From the NCBI RefSeq assembly GCF_000143535.2, contig NC_037322.1, positions 1,054,001-1,118,000 on the forward strand: a DNA stretch of 64,000 bases, given 5' to 3'. Position numbers and translations under genes: made by a program. Every line of letters begins with the position of its first letter. Position 1 is the stretch's first letter. Below the pieces are notes generated by a model. It was not told the origin of the DNA. It searched no databases and saw only the letters and a list, made by a program, of their open reading frames with translations. Source of the stretch: Botrytis cinerea B05.10 (lineage: Eukaryota; Ascomycota; Leotiomycetes; Helotiales; Sclerotiniaceae). Below, piece after piece: positions 23,663 to 35,283 of the stretch.

Positions 23663-24282
23663 TGTGATGGCCAAGGACAAACGTCAACACAGAAGATCAC
23701 AGTTTTCATAGCAAGCTGAGGCTTAGCTACAGGTACTACTACATCAATGTCGTAAACTGGCTGTAGGATTCGACCCCCATGACATGTTCCACAGAAGTCA
23801 TAATTTCCATCGGCCAATCAGATCCCGGTCAATTGCGAAGATACCATAACGCTCATAGCCAGTATGTAATTTCCCCATCCTGTTGCTATCATAAAGAAAC
23901 CACAAGCTAGGAACCAGTCAGGATTGTCTTTAAATGGCAAAACTATTATATACATTTCGTCAACGACACTCTTGTTGTCAAGAATCATAACCTTTCAGGT
24001 GTAAGTTTCCAAAGATGCCTGTCCACAGTAGCACTAAGCGCTAGACCTTATTAGGTAAAACCTTTCCGCTAGCGTCCGCTTTGGTCCTTCCGCCCCCCGC
24101 CCCCACGTTCACACCTCTGTTCCAATTGCTTTCAACTTTCAAGATTCTCGACAGCCAGCCGATTTGAGAGAATTTTGGCTCATAGCAAATGTTAAGCAGA
24201 CTCCTTCGTAAGTATTGACCTCTACATAACGTGACTAAACACTGATCAAGTAGAGAGAAGCTTCAAAACAGCAAGCACAAAA
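23663..24282. promoter_or_regulatory. Divergent promoter region, STAND gene / C-N hydrolase
   Basis: 620 bp between two outward-facing start codons. It contains a C-rich tract around 24088-24105 and CT-rich sequence near the hydrolase start, as often seen in fungal promoters. No specific factor site is assigned. Confidence 0.45.
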
Positions 24283-25543
24283 ATGGCATCAGTATATAAG
24301 GTTGCGTTGGTGCAGCTTTGCCCGAAGGTTCGTTGACTTTCCTGTATTTAACCTCTTTAGAAATGATCCATCAGTGATAGACGTTCATCGAAATGGTAGC
24401 ATTTAAAGCCCGTTAGCGACTTTTCCGTCTTTGATTCTCTCATTATTTGCGCTTAGCTAGCCAGCATGGGTTTCAATGTGGGGATTCTGGCCTCCAGTTG
24501 TCATTGCTATGCATTTCTTTTCAGTGGTCTCGATACAAAAAAGGGGACGTGGTTTGGAAATACCCGCTTTGCTTGTTTCGTTTCCTGCCATTTAAATGTT
24601 ATTTGTGTGTGAAATTCGCAACATGCGAAATCCACGATTTCCTGGGGGTTTGTATGAACTCGAGCTTATGTCTTTCTATTAGCCTTTAGCTATCGATTAC
24701 AACTATCAAAAAGCAGTAGAGTTTATCCGAAAAGCCGCTTCCAAAGGTTGCGACCTTGCCGTTCTGCCTGAATATCATCTCACATCATGGGTTCCAGATG
24801 AACCCGAATTCCTGCAACTTTGTCACCACGACATCACATCCAAATATCTCTCTGGCTACCAGTCTCTCGCTTCCGAACTCAAGATATCTATCGTCCCAGG
24901 AACCATCTGCACTTTACACCCTGAAACTTCTCATCTCCACAACACGGCTCACTTCATTTCCCCCGAGGGCAAAATTGTTTCTTCTTACAACAAGAAGAAT
25001 CTCTGGCATCCTGAACGTCCGCATCTAACCTCGTCTACAAATGATGCACACACCACTTTCGATACTCCTCTTGGGAAAGTCGGTATGCTTATTTGCTGGG
25101 ATGCCGCATTTCCGGAAGCATTTCGGGAGCTTGTCTCTCAAGGCGCGAAAATCATCATCATCCCAACCTTCTGGACTCTCAGCGATTGTACTCCTGCCGG
25201 GTTAGCACGAAACTCGCTTTCTGAAGAATTGTTTGTTCAATCTACACTAGTATCCAGAGCGTTCGAAAATACGTGCGGAATCATATTCTGCAACGCTGGA
25301 GCCCCTGTAGGAAAGGGCAAGGAAGATTCTGGATTTTTGGGAATCAGTCAGGTCACTGTACCATTCCAAGGAGCTCTAGGCAAGATGGGAAGGGAAGAAG
25401 GAATGAATGTGGTAGAGCTAGACATGCAAATTCTAGAAGACGCGGAAGAAGCGTACAAGGTACGCATGGATATTGGGGGGGACGATTGGCATTATGCACA
25501 TACGTTGAAGAGAGGAAATAACAATGAGGAAAGCAAGCTGTGA
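24283..25543 (+). CDS. Carbon-nitrogen hydrolase (nitrilase superfamily)
   Basis: Predicted amidase/nitrilase-superfamily enzyme hydrolysing a non-peptide C-N bond; the substrate is unknown. Exon 1 (24283-24327) encodes MASVYKVALVQLCPK. After a 355-nt intron (GTTCGT...TATTAG), exon 2 (24683-25543) continues PLAIDYNYQKAVEFI in phase 0, giving 301 residues. The Glu-Lys-Cys triad is visible: E45 in LPEYH, K119 or K120 in YNKKNLWHPE, and C153 in LICWDAAFPE. The length fits single-domain members. The intron is long for this genome, so an extra small exon inside it cannot be excluded. It is transcribed divergently from the STAND gene. Confidence 0.88.
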
Positions 25544-26354
25544 GGAACGTGGTTCGATTCGATCGTGCCTTGCTATCAAATCATTGTCGAAATACCAGAT
25601 CAACTCAATATCTCAAACTAACTAAAATGATTCTGGAGCAGTTCATGAATGTGGTGCCAAGGAGAGAAAAACAACCAACTGTTCAAATTTTAAGTACTCT
25701 TTCGACCATGAAAACAAAACCTAGGAAGATTCAATACCTCGTACGTACTGCTGTAGGCATCAGAAAATGGTTACTGATGTCATTGATACTTCTTTTTAAC
25801 TATTACTCGACCATGGTGCTTTTCGAAATACTAAGTACTGGAAAACCAAACATCTAGCTCCCGGTGAACTATGATGTACCTGATATATCCCCAGTGAGGT
25901 GTCAAACGTGGATAATGTGTTCCGGTGTGGTGTTTATCTGCGCGGAAGATGCAGTTTGATAAATCTCAGTCCCCACTTTTACTATACACACACGACCTCA
26001 TGCTTATTAATCAACAGCCAAGTTACAAAATTTACCTGCGTCGGCGTGCTTCAATAAGTAATGGCTCTTGTTTGAGAATATATTCGTGTACCGGTATTGA
26101 TTGACGATTAATTATATACGGCTTGAGACTTAACGGCTCTTCCTTTATTGAGACCCTCCTCTCCTGCTTTAATTTACTTCCGACAATCGACCATTAATCC
26201 ACAATATCCTGGATGGGCCATCGCGACCAAATCAGGTAGCAATACCTTCCAGGGTCAGTCTTTCTCACACAATGAGATCACGCAGCACGACTCAAATACG
26301 CTATCGATTCCATAACTCAGTAGAATTTAGATTACGAGGTTCGACGAACAAAAC
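25544..26354. other. Intergenic, nothing recognised
   Basis: About 0.8 kb between the C-N hydrolase and the Rad4 gene. It presumably holds the hydrolase 3' end and the Rad4 promoter. A 105-codon frame here lacks an ATG start and family features. Confidence 0.5.
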
Positions 26355-28955
26355 ATGCCTCCAAAGACCAGGGGAAGACCGAAGGGAAAAGGCAAAGCTG
26401 CGGCTCAGAATGCAGTCCCAGATGTATATCGTGATATGCTAGAAGAGGCTATACCATCACAACTAGCAGTACCAGAAAGGCCGTTAAAGAGACGGAGAGT
26501 TGGTTTACGAGATGCTGTAGTTACGGCACCAGAAGCAGGGCCATCAAAACCTTCTGTGGCAAAGTCACATGATGAAGGTGAGGATGATGAAGATGTCGAA
26601 TTTGAGGATGTTTTGACGGCACCAGCAAGTATCAATGGTGAGGACCTAGAGGATGACTCGAGTGGGCCTCAGCAGACTGCATATAGAGACTCGGATGAAG
26701 AAACGGACGAGAGCGATGTAGATATTGAAATTGACTGGGAAAATATCAATTTCGACACCAAAGACGATGATCCACCAGGAGATTTGGAATTAAATCTCAC
26801 CAGACAAGCTCCCACACGTCAAGCTCCTACTCCCAGGCGGAAAGCGCTCACTCAAGGTGATAAAGCACTTCGATTTGAGACTCACAAATTGCATCTTTTA
26901 TGTTTGCTGTCACATGTTGAGAGAAGAAATGGTTGGTGTAATGATCCTGTGGTTCAGGATTCTCTTAGACCACTTTTGAATAGGAAAATGATGTCATTTT
27001 TGAGACCGAGAAAGGATCTATCGCAATTTAGTCAAGCGGAGTCATTGAAGAAGGGTTTGGATATGGTGGCTGTTCTGTGGAGGACAAGATTTCAGATTAC
27101 GAAGAGGGGATTGAGGAGAGCACTGTGGGCAGATAACGAGGATGATATCAAAAATGTGAGACTTCTCGTGAGCTTTAGCTGAGACATGGTCTGACGTTAT
27201 TTGTAGTATAAGTTGCCTGACGATGCAGATGCTTCATATGAAAAGGCAGATTTCAGGAAAGCGGCGACAGAACTAAAAGGGTCTAGAGACTCGGGAGCAC
27301 AATTGTTCTGTGCATTGTTACGAAGTGCAGATGTGGAAGCCCGTTTGACATGTTCTTTACAGCCTCTGTCCTTCACCACCGGTGGCCCATCTATGCCCAA
27401 ACCACCCAAACCAAAAGCAAGACCAACCATTCCGCCTCCACCCACATCCTCACCAGGACCCAGTAACTCAACCCTCCTCTCAAATCCACGCAGTCGCCTC
27501 GGACATCCCGGTGCCGCCGGCTACAACATTCCCATCATCAATCCCGCACCTTTGCCCCCACCCACCCCAAAAGCAAAACCCATCCGCGAATCCCCCTTTC
27601 CCATCTTCTGGGTTGAAGTCCTCGACTTTGCTCACCAAAAATGGATTCCCATCGACCCCCTAGTCACAGAATCAATTTCCAAACCCCGTTCTTTTGAACC
27701 ACCCCTCACAGATAAAGAAAATGCGCTCTCATACGTCCTAGCCTTTTCTTCCGATTCCTCTGCCAGAGATGTAACCCGCCGTTACGCCAAAGCTCCCAAT
27801 TCCAAAACCCGCAAACAACGCATCGAATCCATGCCTGGGGGACAAAAATGGTGGAACAAAGTTCTCTCTCATTATTCTCGGGGTTGGAAAACAGATGTCG
27901 AACAAATCGAAGACGGGGAATTGGCAGCACTAGAAGGAAGAGAACCTATGCCGAAAAATGTACAGGATTTCAAGGATCATCCTGTTTATGCACTTGAACG
28001 CCATTTGCGAAGAAATGAAGTTATTGTCGCGGAAAGAGAAAGTGGAAAAGTAGCCACCGGGAATGCAAATGCGAGTGGGATTAAGAAATTGGAAAATGTA
28101 TATCGCAGGAAAGATGTTCACATATGCAAAAGTGCAGACGCATGGTATCGACTTGGTCGCGAAGTCAAAATGGGCGAAGAGCCCGTAAAAGTCGTACCAT
28201 CTCGAAACACGAGAAAACCCGATTTCGCAGATGAGGAAGAAAGAGAAGAAAGAGCAGGTACAGCCCTGTACACGCAATTACAAACCGAACTCTTCATCCC
28301 TCCCCCTATAGTAAATGGTCGGGTGCCCAAAAACTCGTTCGGAAATATAGATATATATGTACCATCTATGGTTCCGAAAGGAGGCGTTCATATCTCAGCA
28401 CCGGAATCGGTATATGCGGCGAAGTTACTGGGTATCGATTTTGCAGCCGCGCTTACGGGATTTGAGTTTAGAGGGAGACATGGAACGGCGGTTTTGAGAG
28501 GTATTGTGGTAGCGAAAGAGTATAGAGAGGCGGTGGAAGAAGTTGTGAGGGGATTTAGGGATGAGAGAGAGAGGGAAATAGAGGAGGAGAAGAGGGATAT
28601 GGTGTTGAGGCTTTGGAGGAAGTGGTTACTGGGATTGAGGGTGAAGGAGAGGGTGGATGGATATTTTGATGAAGAGGAAGGGGTGGATGATGCTGGGGTT
28701 CGTGAGGAGAGCGAGGCTCATGATGAGAAGGAGGAAGTGGAACCTGAGATGGAGGACGGTGGGTTTGTGAGAGATGACGAGGAAGAAGAAGGGGGTGGAT
28801 TCGTAAAGGATGATGACGATGTCGATGCCGAGGGAGGAGGTGGTTTTATGAGAGAGGATGAGAGTATGGAGAGTGGTGATAGTAGTGAGTTGAGCGATAC
28901 GTATACAGATGATGAATATGACGATGATATGGGCGGTGGATTTATCCCAGAATAG
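26355..28955 (+). CDS. RAD4: Rad4/XPC nucleotide-excision repair protein
   Basis: DNA-damage recognition factor that initiates global-genome nucleotide excision repair with a Rad23-type partner in the nucleus. Exon 1 is 26355-27155 and exon 2 is 27207-28955. A 51-nt intron (GTGAGA...TGTAG) joins DDIKN to YKLPDDA in phase 0, giving 849 residues. The N-terminus is basic then acidic and disordered. The transglutaminase-like domain includes QLFCALLRSADVEARLTCSL and FPIFWVEVLDFAHQKWIPID. BHD1 follows (HPVYALERHLRRNEV, about 527), then BHD2 (VYRRKDVHICKSADAWYRLG, about 560) and BHD3 (FGNIDIYVPSMVPKGGVHI through FEFRGRHGTAVLRGIVV, about 640-700). The tail (about 745-849) is extremely acidic with DDE/GGF repeats. 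It is convergent with the next gene. Confidence 0.95.
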
Positions 28956-29218
28956 ATTTATATAAAGGGCAAGTATGATAAATAATGCATTCATTTATTA
29001 CTTTTATCTAACCATCTTACATCTCCGGATCACATCCATATGTTCTCCCCACCAATCTGATCTTTATTGAAAGAACTCCATTGATTCTAGCAAGGGCTTC
29101 GTGACCACAGCTAACACGATACAATGGTTCCAAAGAAACTGGAGGCTAACCCTGGTATTCCATAATTACCTTATTATGGTAACCCTTGTCTCAAACCCCA
29201 GAATCTACCGCTCTCACA

Positions 29219-30421
29219 CTACTCCTTAACCCCCATAACCCAAGTCATATATCCGGTCGGCCATGTATGTCTCTCCCTCCCACTCAACACCTTCCACCCA
29301 CTCGTATCACCGCCACTCTTCTTCATCAACGCCTCCACTTCCCCGGCACTCCTGGTTCTAACCGAACTTATGATCCCGTCAAATACCAACACAAAGGGAA
29401 TGATGGGTATGATATATGTGAAAAATAGATGGCCTGGAGAACGCCAAAAGTAAAAGGGAGTAATTCCGAGAATCATTATGCCCATGGCGAACATGGTTAT
29501 TAGGGAGGAAATGGTGCGCTCTTGGAGCTCGAATATACTGCACCCATGTATTAGCAATTTTGGCAAGACAAATGGGAAAGAAAGAAGATTGGAGAAAGGG
29601 AGGGGAAACATACCCAAAACCATCCGCGGTTTCCACCGTATTCTTCAATATATCGCCTCCCAATTCATCACCAAAATGATGAAAAGCCAAATTGTACAAA
29701 CGGAAAACTTTGGTCTCGCCATGTACACCATTTGCCTCACCATTGATATTCTTTAATAAATCTCTCGGCGCGTTTGCTGCATCGACAGATTCAGATATAA
29801 AATTGAGGTTTTCGCTGCGTTTCGATGCTTCTGTCCAATCCGGGATATGAGGATGTAAATCCGTCAACACAAATTGTACCTTGCCATTTCTATCATCGCC
29901 ATTGACAGGCCGTGGTGAACGCAAAGCGAGTCCGTCTATCTGGGGTTTCGGTGTAGCTGCGACTTCGGCATACGAGACTTCATGGTTTGCGATTGAGGAG
30001 GTCGAGGCATTGGTGGTGTTAGAAGTAGAAGAGGTATTCAAATGCGCATTCATGTACACTTCGATATAAGGAGTCGGACCTCCAGCCCCGGCACAGAAAT
30101 CGACATAAGTATAGGATGTAACGTTGTTGGAGAGTACTCGAGAGAGGGTTTTGGCGACTAATTGGGCGGGGGAGGAGGGTTGGATGATGGGGACGCGGAA
30201 GGTCCAGCAGAGGGTCAGGCAGGATTGGACTTTTAGACGGAGGTATTGGGGAAACCTGTGAAGAGCTATTAGTGGTGGGAAGAGGTGAGATGAGGATGTA
30301 GGATCAATGAAAGATGGGAGAAGTGTGGAGCTTAGAGAGCTTGTCTCGAGCTGCAAGGGGCAACGTACCAGGGCTGATCATTGATCTCGAATAAATGAAG
30401 TCGTGGACAAATGAGTACCAT
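29219..30421 (-). CDS. Methyltransferase-like protein with C-terminal membrane segments
   Basis: Three exons (30421-30369, 30255-29614, 29537-29219) with introns of 113 and 76 nt give 337 residues. The start is MVLICPRLHLFEIND; splicing then makes QPWFPQYLRLKVQSCLTLCW. A glycine-rich segment YVDFCAGAGGPTPYIE resembles the SAM-binding motif I of class I methyltransferases, with an acidic FVLTDLHPHIPDW strand after it and FRLYNLAFHHFGDELGG beyond. The C-terminus has two hydrophobic spans (ITMFAMGIMILGITPFYFW and FFTYIIPIIPFVLVFDGII). The protein belongs to a conserved fungal family without, to my knowledge, an assigned reaction. The SAM-dependent call rests on the motif only. The start codon and both splice junctions agree with the family N-terminal pattern. 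Confidence 0.8.
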
Positions 30422-30696
30422 TTTTCCTTAATATCTGCTCGTATCTTCAATTCAATTACAACATATACCTCAAGACGAGAGATGGAAATTGTCAATCGAA
30501 AGATGTCAAGTTGTAACAAACGAACGATAAATGATGTCGTTCCCCCAGTCTGAAACATGAAGCTTTATCTCTTATCCTCACCACGCTAGTTCTGGCGCAA
30601 GACCCGGATTCCTTCATTCCATTCTGGTGCACATTGCATCACCACATTTTTGACGTTCATGATTCTTTGTCCAATGCCGTGCGGGATTGAAGGAGA
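30422..30696. promoter_or_regulatory. Divergent promoter region, methyltransferase-like / P450
   Basis: 275 bp between outward-facing starts. Both promoters must lie within or overlap this interval. No element is assigned. Confidence 0.4.
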
Positions 30697-32465
30697 ATGT
30701 TTTTCTCGGCAGTTATATCAATTGCTCTTGCGATTTGCATCGGGAGTTCTTTGTACAAAGGCTCGGAGATCAGGAGAAATGGACAAAAACTGAGGTAAAT
30801 GAACACGAATTTGGCACGAAATCACGAGGTTACGCATCCCTTTAGTGATGATCCCACATGATGTTGGAACTTCGTACGAGTGTACGTTGACTTGTTCTTT
30901 CTTTTGATGTCTGGCATCTCTCACTCGCAAATGTGCACATCAATATCTTGTCCCTGACTAACAAGCCATCCAGACGACCACCAAATACATTGCCATTTGT
31001 TGGAAATGGTATCCTGTTCCTCCAAGCGCGTCACAAACTTTTTTCCTGGTTCGTCAAGTGCGAGCGCAAATTTGGATGGGAAACATTCGAGATTTCAGTC
31101 CCTTCACTGCCACCCGGTGTGGTGATAAATGATCCGAAGAATCTCGAGTACGTTTTGAAAAATGAAGGCATTTTTGCCAAAGGGGACTTTTTCAAGAGGA
31201 GATCTTGGGATTTATTCGGCAATGGCATCATCAATGCTGATGGAGATCTTTGGAAAGTGCAGCGAAAAGCTGGCTTGAATTTTCTTAATGCTTCAAATCT
31301 AAAAGTTCTTACCGATGTTGCACTGCCAAAATATCTAGAGGATACTCTGGCACAGCTTAGGATTGTAGGAGATTGCAAGACTATCAATTTAGAGGCTGTG
31401 TTTCACGAATTGACTACCAAGCTTATGGGACGAATGGCATACAATGTAAGGATTGGAACCTTCAGAATGCGACTATAAGGCTCTTCACTGACGGTGTTAG
31501 ATGGACATGCGTTCAGGTGACCCATTCTCGTTAGCTTTCGAATACGCATCCGGAGCTACCGGAGAAAGGTTCCAAAATCCTCTTTGGCCTGTCACTGAGA
31601 TAATACTCGGTGGTCGTTTTAGATCATCGATAGCAAAAGTCAAAGTCTTTGGGGCTGATATTGTGTCGAATGCTGTTAAGGCCCGTCAAGAGAAGTCTCA
31701 AGGGCACGATGAACAAAACGCCATGGATTCTATCTCCGGTAGTTTAATCAATTCTTTGTTGGACTCAATTGACGACCATCAGATGGTAGCTGATGCAGCC
31801 CTGAATTACCTTTCTGCTGGTATGTATTATATCAAATAGCCGTGCATCACTTCTTCAACTGATGATGCCTAGGCCGTGACACTACTGCACAAGCTTTAAC
31901 GTGGGCATTTTATCTTCTCATGCGTCATCCAAGAGTCATAGATAGCGCTCGTCAAGAAGCAGCCTCTCTTGCCAAAGAAGGTCCCCACAAAAATTCAACA
32001 ACATACAAGCCAACAACTGTTCCGTATATCATGGCTATTTTCTATGAAGCATTAAGACTCTATCCTCCAGTACCATTTGAATTGAAACAATGCGAGCAAG
32101 CGACTACATTACCTGATGGGACCTTTCTTCCTAGACACGCTGTACTTGTTTGGTGTCCATGGGCGATGAACAGGTCAACATTGATATGGGGTGGGGATGC
32201 TGATGACTTCAGACCTGAGAGATGGCTAGAAGATGGCATCTTGATTTCGAAGACTGCTTTTGAGTATCCAGTATTCAATGGAGGACCGCGTACTTGTCTA
32301 GGAAAGAAAATGGCAGAAGCTGTGGCTGCTCAAGTAATTGCAACATTGGTTGTCAATTTTAACTTTTCGCTAGTCGATCAGAAAGAGAGAATAAGTAAGA
32401 ACAGTCTTACTCTGCCCATAGAGGGTGGGCTACCGTGTAGAGTGAGTATCATTGCCTCTGCATGA
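30697..32465 (+). CDS. Cytochrome P450 (CYP52/CYP86/CYP94-like clan)
   Basis: Haem-thiolate monooxygenase anchored in the ER. Exons are 30697-30794, 30974-31445, 31501-31819 and 31873-32465, with introns of 179, 55 and 53 nt, giving 493 residues. The N-terminal anchor is a hydrophobic stretch (SAVISIALAICIG), then the proline-rich hinge LRRPPNTLPFVGNG, which only appears after splicing intron 1 (GTAAAT...ATCCAG, with CTAAC branch site). The I-helix AGRDTTAQ is formed across intron 3. K-helix EALR, the PERW motif (FRPERWLED) and the haem loop FNGGPRTCLGKK with C438 are all present. The clan includes fatty-acid and alkane omega-hydroxylases, but the substrate here is unknown. It shares a divergent promoter with the methyltransferase-like gene. 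Confidence 0.92.
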
Positions 32466-33060
32466 ATCACGATCCCCGTCACGGAGCGTTAGTTGCTTAC
32501 TTGTGGAAACAATTTGACCAATGATTTATTGGGGAGGTTCAAACGTTCATTCTCATTCAACTTTAATCGCGAATTATGGATTTCCCAATTCTGGCCAATA
32601 AAAGTATTCGGCGTTTGAGCTATTTTTCTTTGATCTCCGAGGTTATAACATCTTGTGCAATATTTCGACATTCCAAGCATTAATCCTTCTTATTGATCAA
32701 TGCCATGTGAGCACAAATAGATAGTCGAGAAAGACCTGAGTTCACCGGAGAAGTGTGATCAAGGATGCTTGAAATTTGATGTTCCTTCCCTTGTTCGAGA
32801 AATCAACCAATCAAACACGCGCTTATCACCAACTCGTCAGCCTCCTGTAAGCAAATGACAAAGACAAAAGAATAGAAGTCCGCGGCCGTTTTCAGATTTT
32901 ACAAACTTTGGCCAGTGTATTCTCTCCATTTTGACATAATTCAAACATGGGTTACGGAATGTACCCCACAATTCCAAATACGAACGTGTATATATGTTGA
33001 GACATGAGCCACCTAATCGATCTTCAACTGCTTGATTTAATCACGCATCGATACTCAAAG
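32466..33060. other. Intergenic, hydrolase promoter region
   Basis: About 0.6 kb between the P450 stop and the preferred hydrolase start. No gene is seen. Confidence 0.4.
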
Positions 33061-33942
33061 ATGTCTGCTGTACACCTGAAAAATATTAAAGCTGATGGCG
33101 TCGACATATTTTATAGAGAATCCGGGCCCTCTGATGCTCCTACACTCCTCCTCCTCCACGGCTTTCCTAGCTCGTCTCATCAATTCCGCAATTTAATTCC
33201 TCTTCTATCTAAGAAATATCATATCCTAGCTCCAGATATCCCTGGTTTTGGGTTTACTACAGTTCCTGAAAGCCTCAACTACAAGTACACATTCGATGCT
33301 CTAACCACTTCTATCGAGTCTTTCTTGCGTGAACTGAAAGTTCAAAAATACTCAATCTACCTCTTCAACTATGGCGGTCCAATTGGATTACGTCTTGCAA
33401 TTCGTCAACCAGATGCTATCCAATCGATAATCTCCCAAAACGGTAACGCATATACCGAAGGACTCGGTGGTTTCTGGGCTCCCCTCGAGCAGATGTGGGC
33501 AACTAAAACTCCAGAAGAACTTGCTTCTTCCAGAGAATCCCTCAAGGGGGTCATCTCCCTGGATTTTACCAAATGGCAATACGTTACCGGGACCCCGGAA
33601 GCCAATCTCCACAAAATTGCACCAGAGTCTTATACCTTGGACTATGCTCTGATTTCCCGTCCTGGAAACACGGATATCCAACTCGATCTTTTCTACGATT
33701 ATCGTACCAATATTGATTTGTACCCAGAGTTTCAGAAATTTTTTAGAGATACAAATGTACCGATTCTAGCGGTTTGGGGAAAGAATGATGAGATTTTCGT
33801 TCCGGCTGGGGCGGAAGGGTTCAAGAAAGATAGTGATAATGTGGTGGTGGAGTATCTGGATGCGGGACATTTTGCCTTGGAGACTAATGTTGAGGAGATT
33901 TCGGATGCAATTTTGAGGTTTAAGGAGAAGTTTAGACTTTGA
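33061..33942 (+). CDS. Alpha/beta hydrolase, epoxide hydrolase/dehalogenase-like, Asn at nucleophile site
   Basis: Single-exon alpha/beta hydrolase of 293 residues from the ATG at 33061 (MSAVHLKN). An upstream in-frame ATG at 33004 adds 19 residues not typical of the family. Seen are the oxyanion loop LLLLHGFPSSSHQFRNL, PDIPGFGFT, the cap-region signatures ISQNGNAY, SRPGN and QLDLFYDYRTN, the strand AVWGKNDEIF and the catalytic His in DAGHFALE. Relatives normally carry Asp in a Y-x-x-D-Y-G elbow, where it attacks epoxides or halides. Here the elbow reads YLFNYGGPIG with N103 (AAC, 33367-33369). The protein may be inactive, may self-activate by deamidation, or may have a changed role. The enzyme class is solid; the activity is not. 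Confidence 0.88.
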   Translation: MSAVHLKNIKADGVDIFYRESGPSDAPTLLLLHGFPSSSHQFRNLIPLLSKKYHILAPDIPGFGFTTVPESLNYKYTFDALTTSIESFLRELKVQKYSIYLFNYGGPIGLRLAIRQPDAIQSIISQNGNAYTEGLGGFWAPLEQMWATKTPEELASSRESLKGVISLDFTKWQYVTGTPEANLHKIAPESYTLDYALISRPGNTDIQLDLFYDYRTNIDLYPEFQKFFRDTNVPILAVWGKNDEIFVPAGAEGFKKDSDNVVVEYLDAGHFALETNVEEISDAILRFKEKFRL

Positions 33943-34643
33943 GAAAGAGACGGGTTAGTTTGGGATGTTTGATCTAGCTTTTTGAGTGAAAATGGATGAT
34001 AAAATTCAAAGAAATGTTCAAAATTGTTTAAAACAATCAAGCCCACTTTTGTTAGACAATTTCTTGTGTTGGTAAAACTAACACATAACGAGGATCTCTA
34101 TCTTGTTTCATCCTGTATCTTTTGCATTTCCTTTCCAATTCTATCGTTTGTTTCCCTCAAAGCCCTCTCATGCTGTCGCATTACTAGTCTCGATTTTACT
34201 TCTTGGAGCTGTTATATACTTTCACTTCGTCATCTTTCTTAATGTAACAGGATCATGTAAAAGAAGTCAGATAGACAAATGTACATATCCTTAAAGTATA
34301 TGATATCCATATAATATTCAAAAAGGGATATTCTCTGTTGCGTCATATATTATCCATTCGACAGTCGTAACTTGATGGTTAGATTATCTTCACTCTACCA
34401 TGATTTAAAGCGAACAGTTGTGATTATTTTGAGTTAATTTTGAATTCTTTGATAAGTAATCCTCTGGTCATAATGTGCACTTGATATAATTAACGAATTT
34501 GTTGGTATTATCTCCACGGTGCATAATAGGTCTAATGCTTTGATTGATATTATGTATTTCAACAAATTACTATCTGGGAAAATAATGTTCATATCAATAT
34601 TAACATAATAAGAGTATACATGCCATCTGTAATCGTGACACAA
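33943..34643. other. Intergenic, nothing recognised
   Basis: About 0.7 kb of AT-rich sequence between the hydrolase and the decayed membrane gene, without a supported feature. Confidence 0.5.
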
Positions 34644-35283
34644 TTAATATTCCATATTAAAATAAATTTCAGGAACCAAAGAGTCTACCAATAGATTGGT
34701 ATTCCCTTCACGATAGGTCGGAACTGGCCCAAACATTCCTTTACTATCTTTCTCGATTTGGGAAGGCTCTACTTCATATCTTTCCATGAATCTCCGCCTC
34801 AAAATTTCATAAGCTTCTTCCTTGGCCCGATCATATCCGTATTCATAAATAAATATATCTTCAGAAAGGATCATAATGTGTTCAAGATCTCGTACTTGCA
34901 CTAACTCTGATGCATCTTCCTGAAAGCAGTCTTCCCAGAGCTTTTTTTTTTTTAACTTTCCGCTCGTGAATTCTCAATTGTTTCAAACGACAATCCAACC
35001 TGTCAATCTTCAGACGAGTAAATTCTTCACGGCTTTTCAATGATTCAAATCGATGAATGAAAAGAGACAATAGAGTGTAGATTGAGAAGACAATCAAGAA
35101 GGCGAAAACAATGGGTCGAACATAAACTTGCTCCGGCTTATTAATGATGTAGCAGAGGGTTCCATCTTCACATGTGGAATTTCATATTGAAGGCATTGTG
35201 GTTGGAAGCGAGGCCGAAGAATCGATGAACGATGGCGGAGTATGATTCAAACTCGCTGCATAAGAGGAAGATGTAAGATTCAT
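34644..35283 (-). pseudogene. Decayed single-pass membrane/coiled-coil gene (TGA plus homopolymer frameshift)
   Basis: From ATG at 35283 the frame reads a Ser/Thr/Pro-rich N-terminus, then a TGA near 35180 (one base from Arg CGA), then a transmembrane span (PIVFAFLIVFSIYTLLSLF) and a Lys/Arg-rich coiled coil. At a run of 12 T (34942-34953, A on the coding strand) the frame is lost. One base fewer would restore reading into the C-terminal part (LWEDCFQEDASELV onward) that ends at 34644. The restored length would be about 212 residues. The architecture matches the decayed gene at 4606-5527. The homopolymer shift could be an assembly error, but the TGA is independent. No function is recognised. 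Confidence 0.55.

Noticed and set aside
24447..24689. 80-codon plus-strand frame inside the carbon-nitrogen hydrolase locus
   Set aside because: It lies in the intron between exon 1 and exon 2 of the hydrolase and has no family features; the joined exons give the expected protein.
25545..25570. GGTTCGATTCG-like string resembling a tRNA B box
   Set aside because: No matching acceptor, D or anticodon stems could be found around it.
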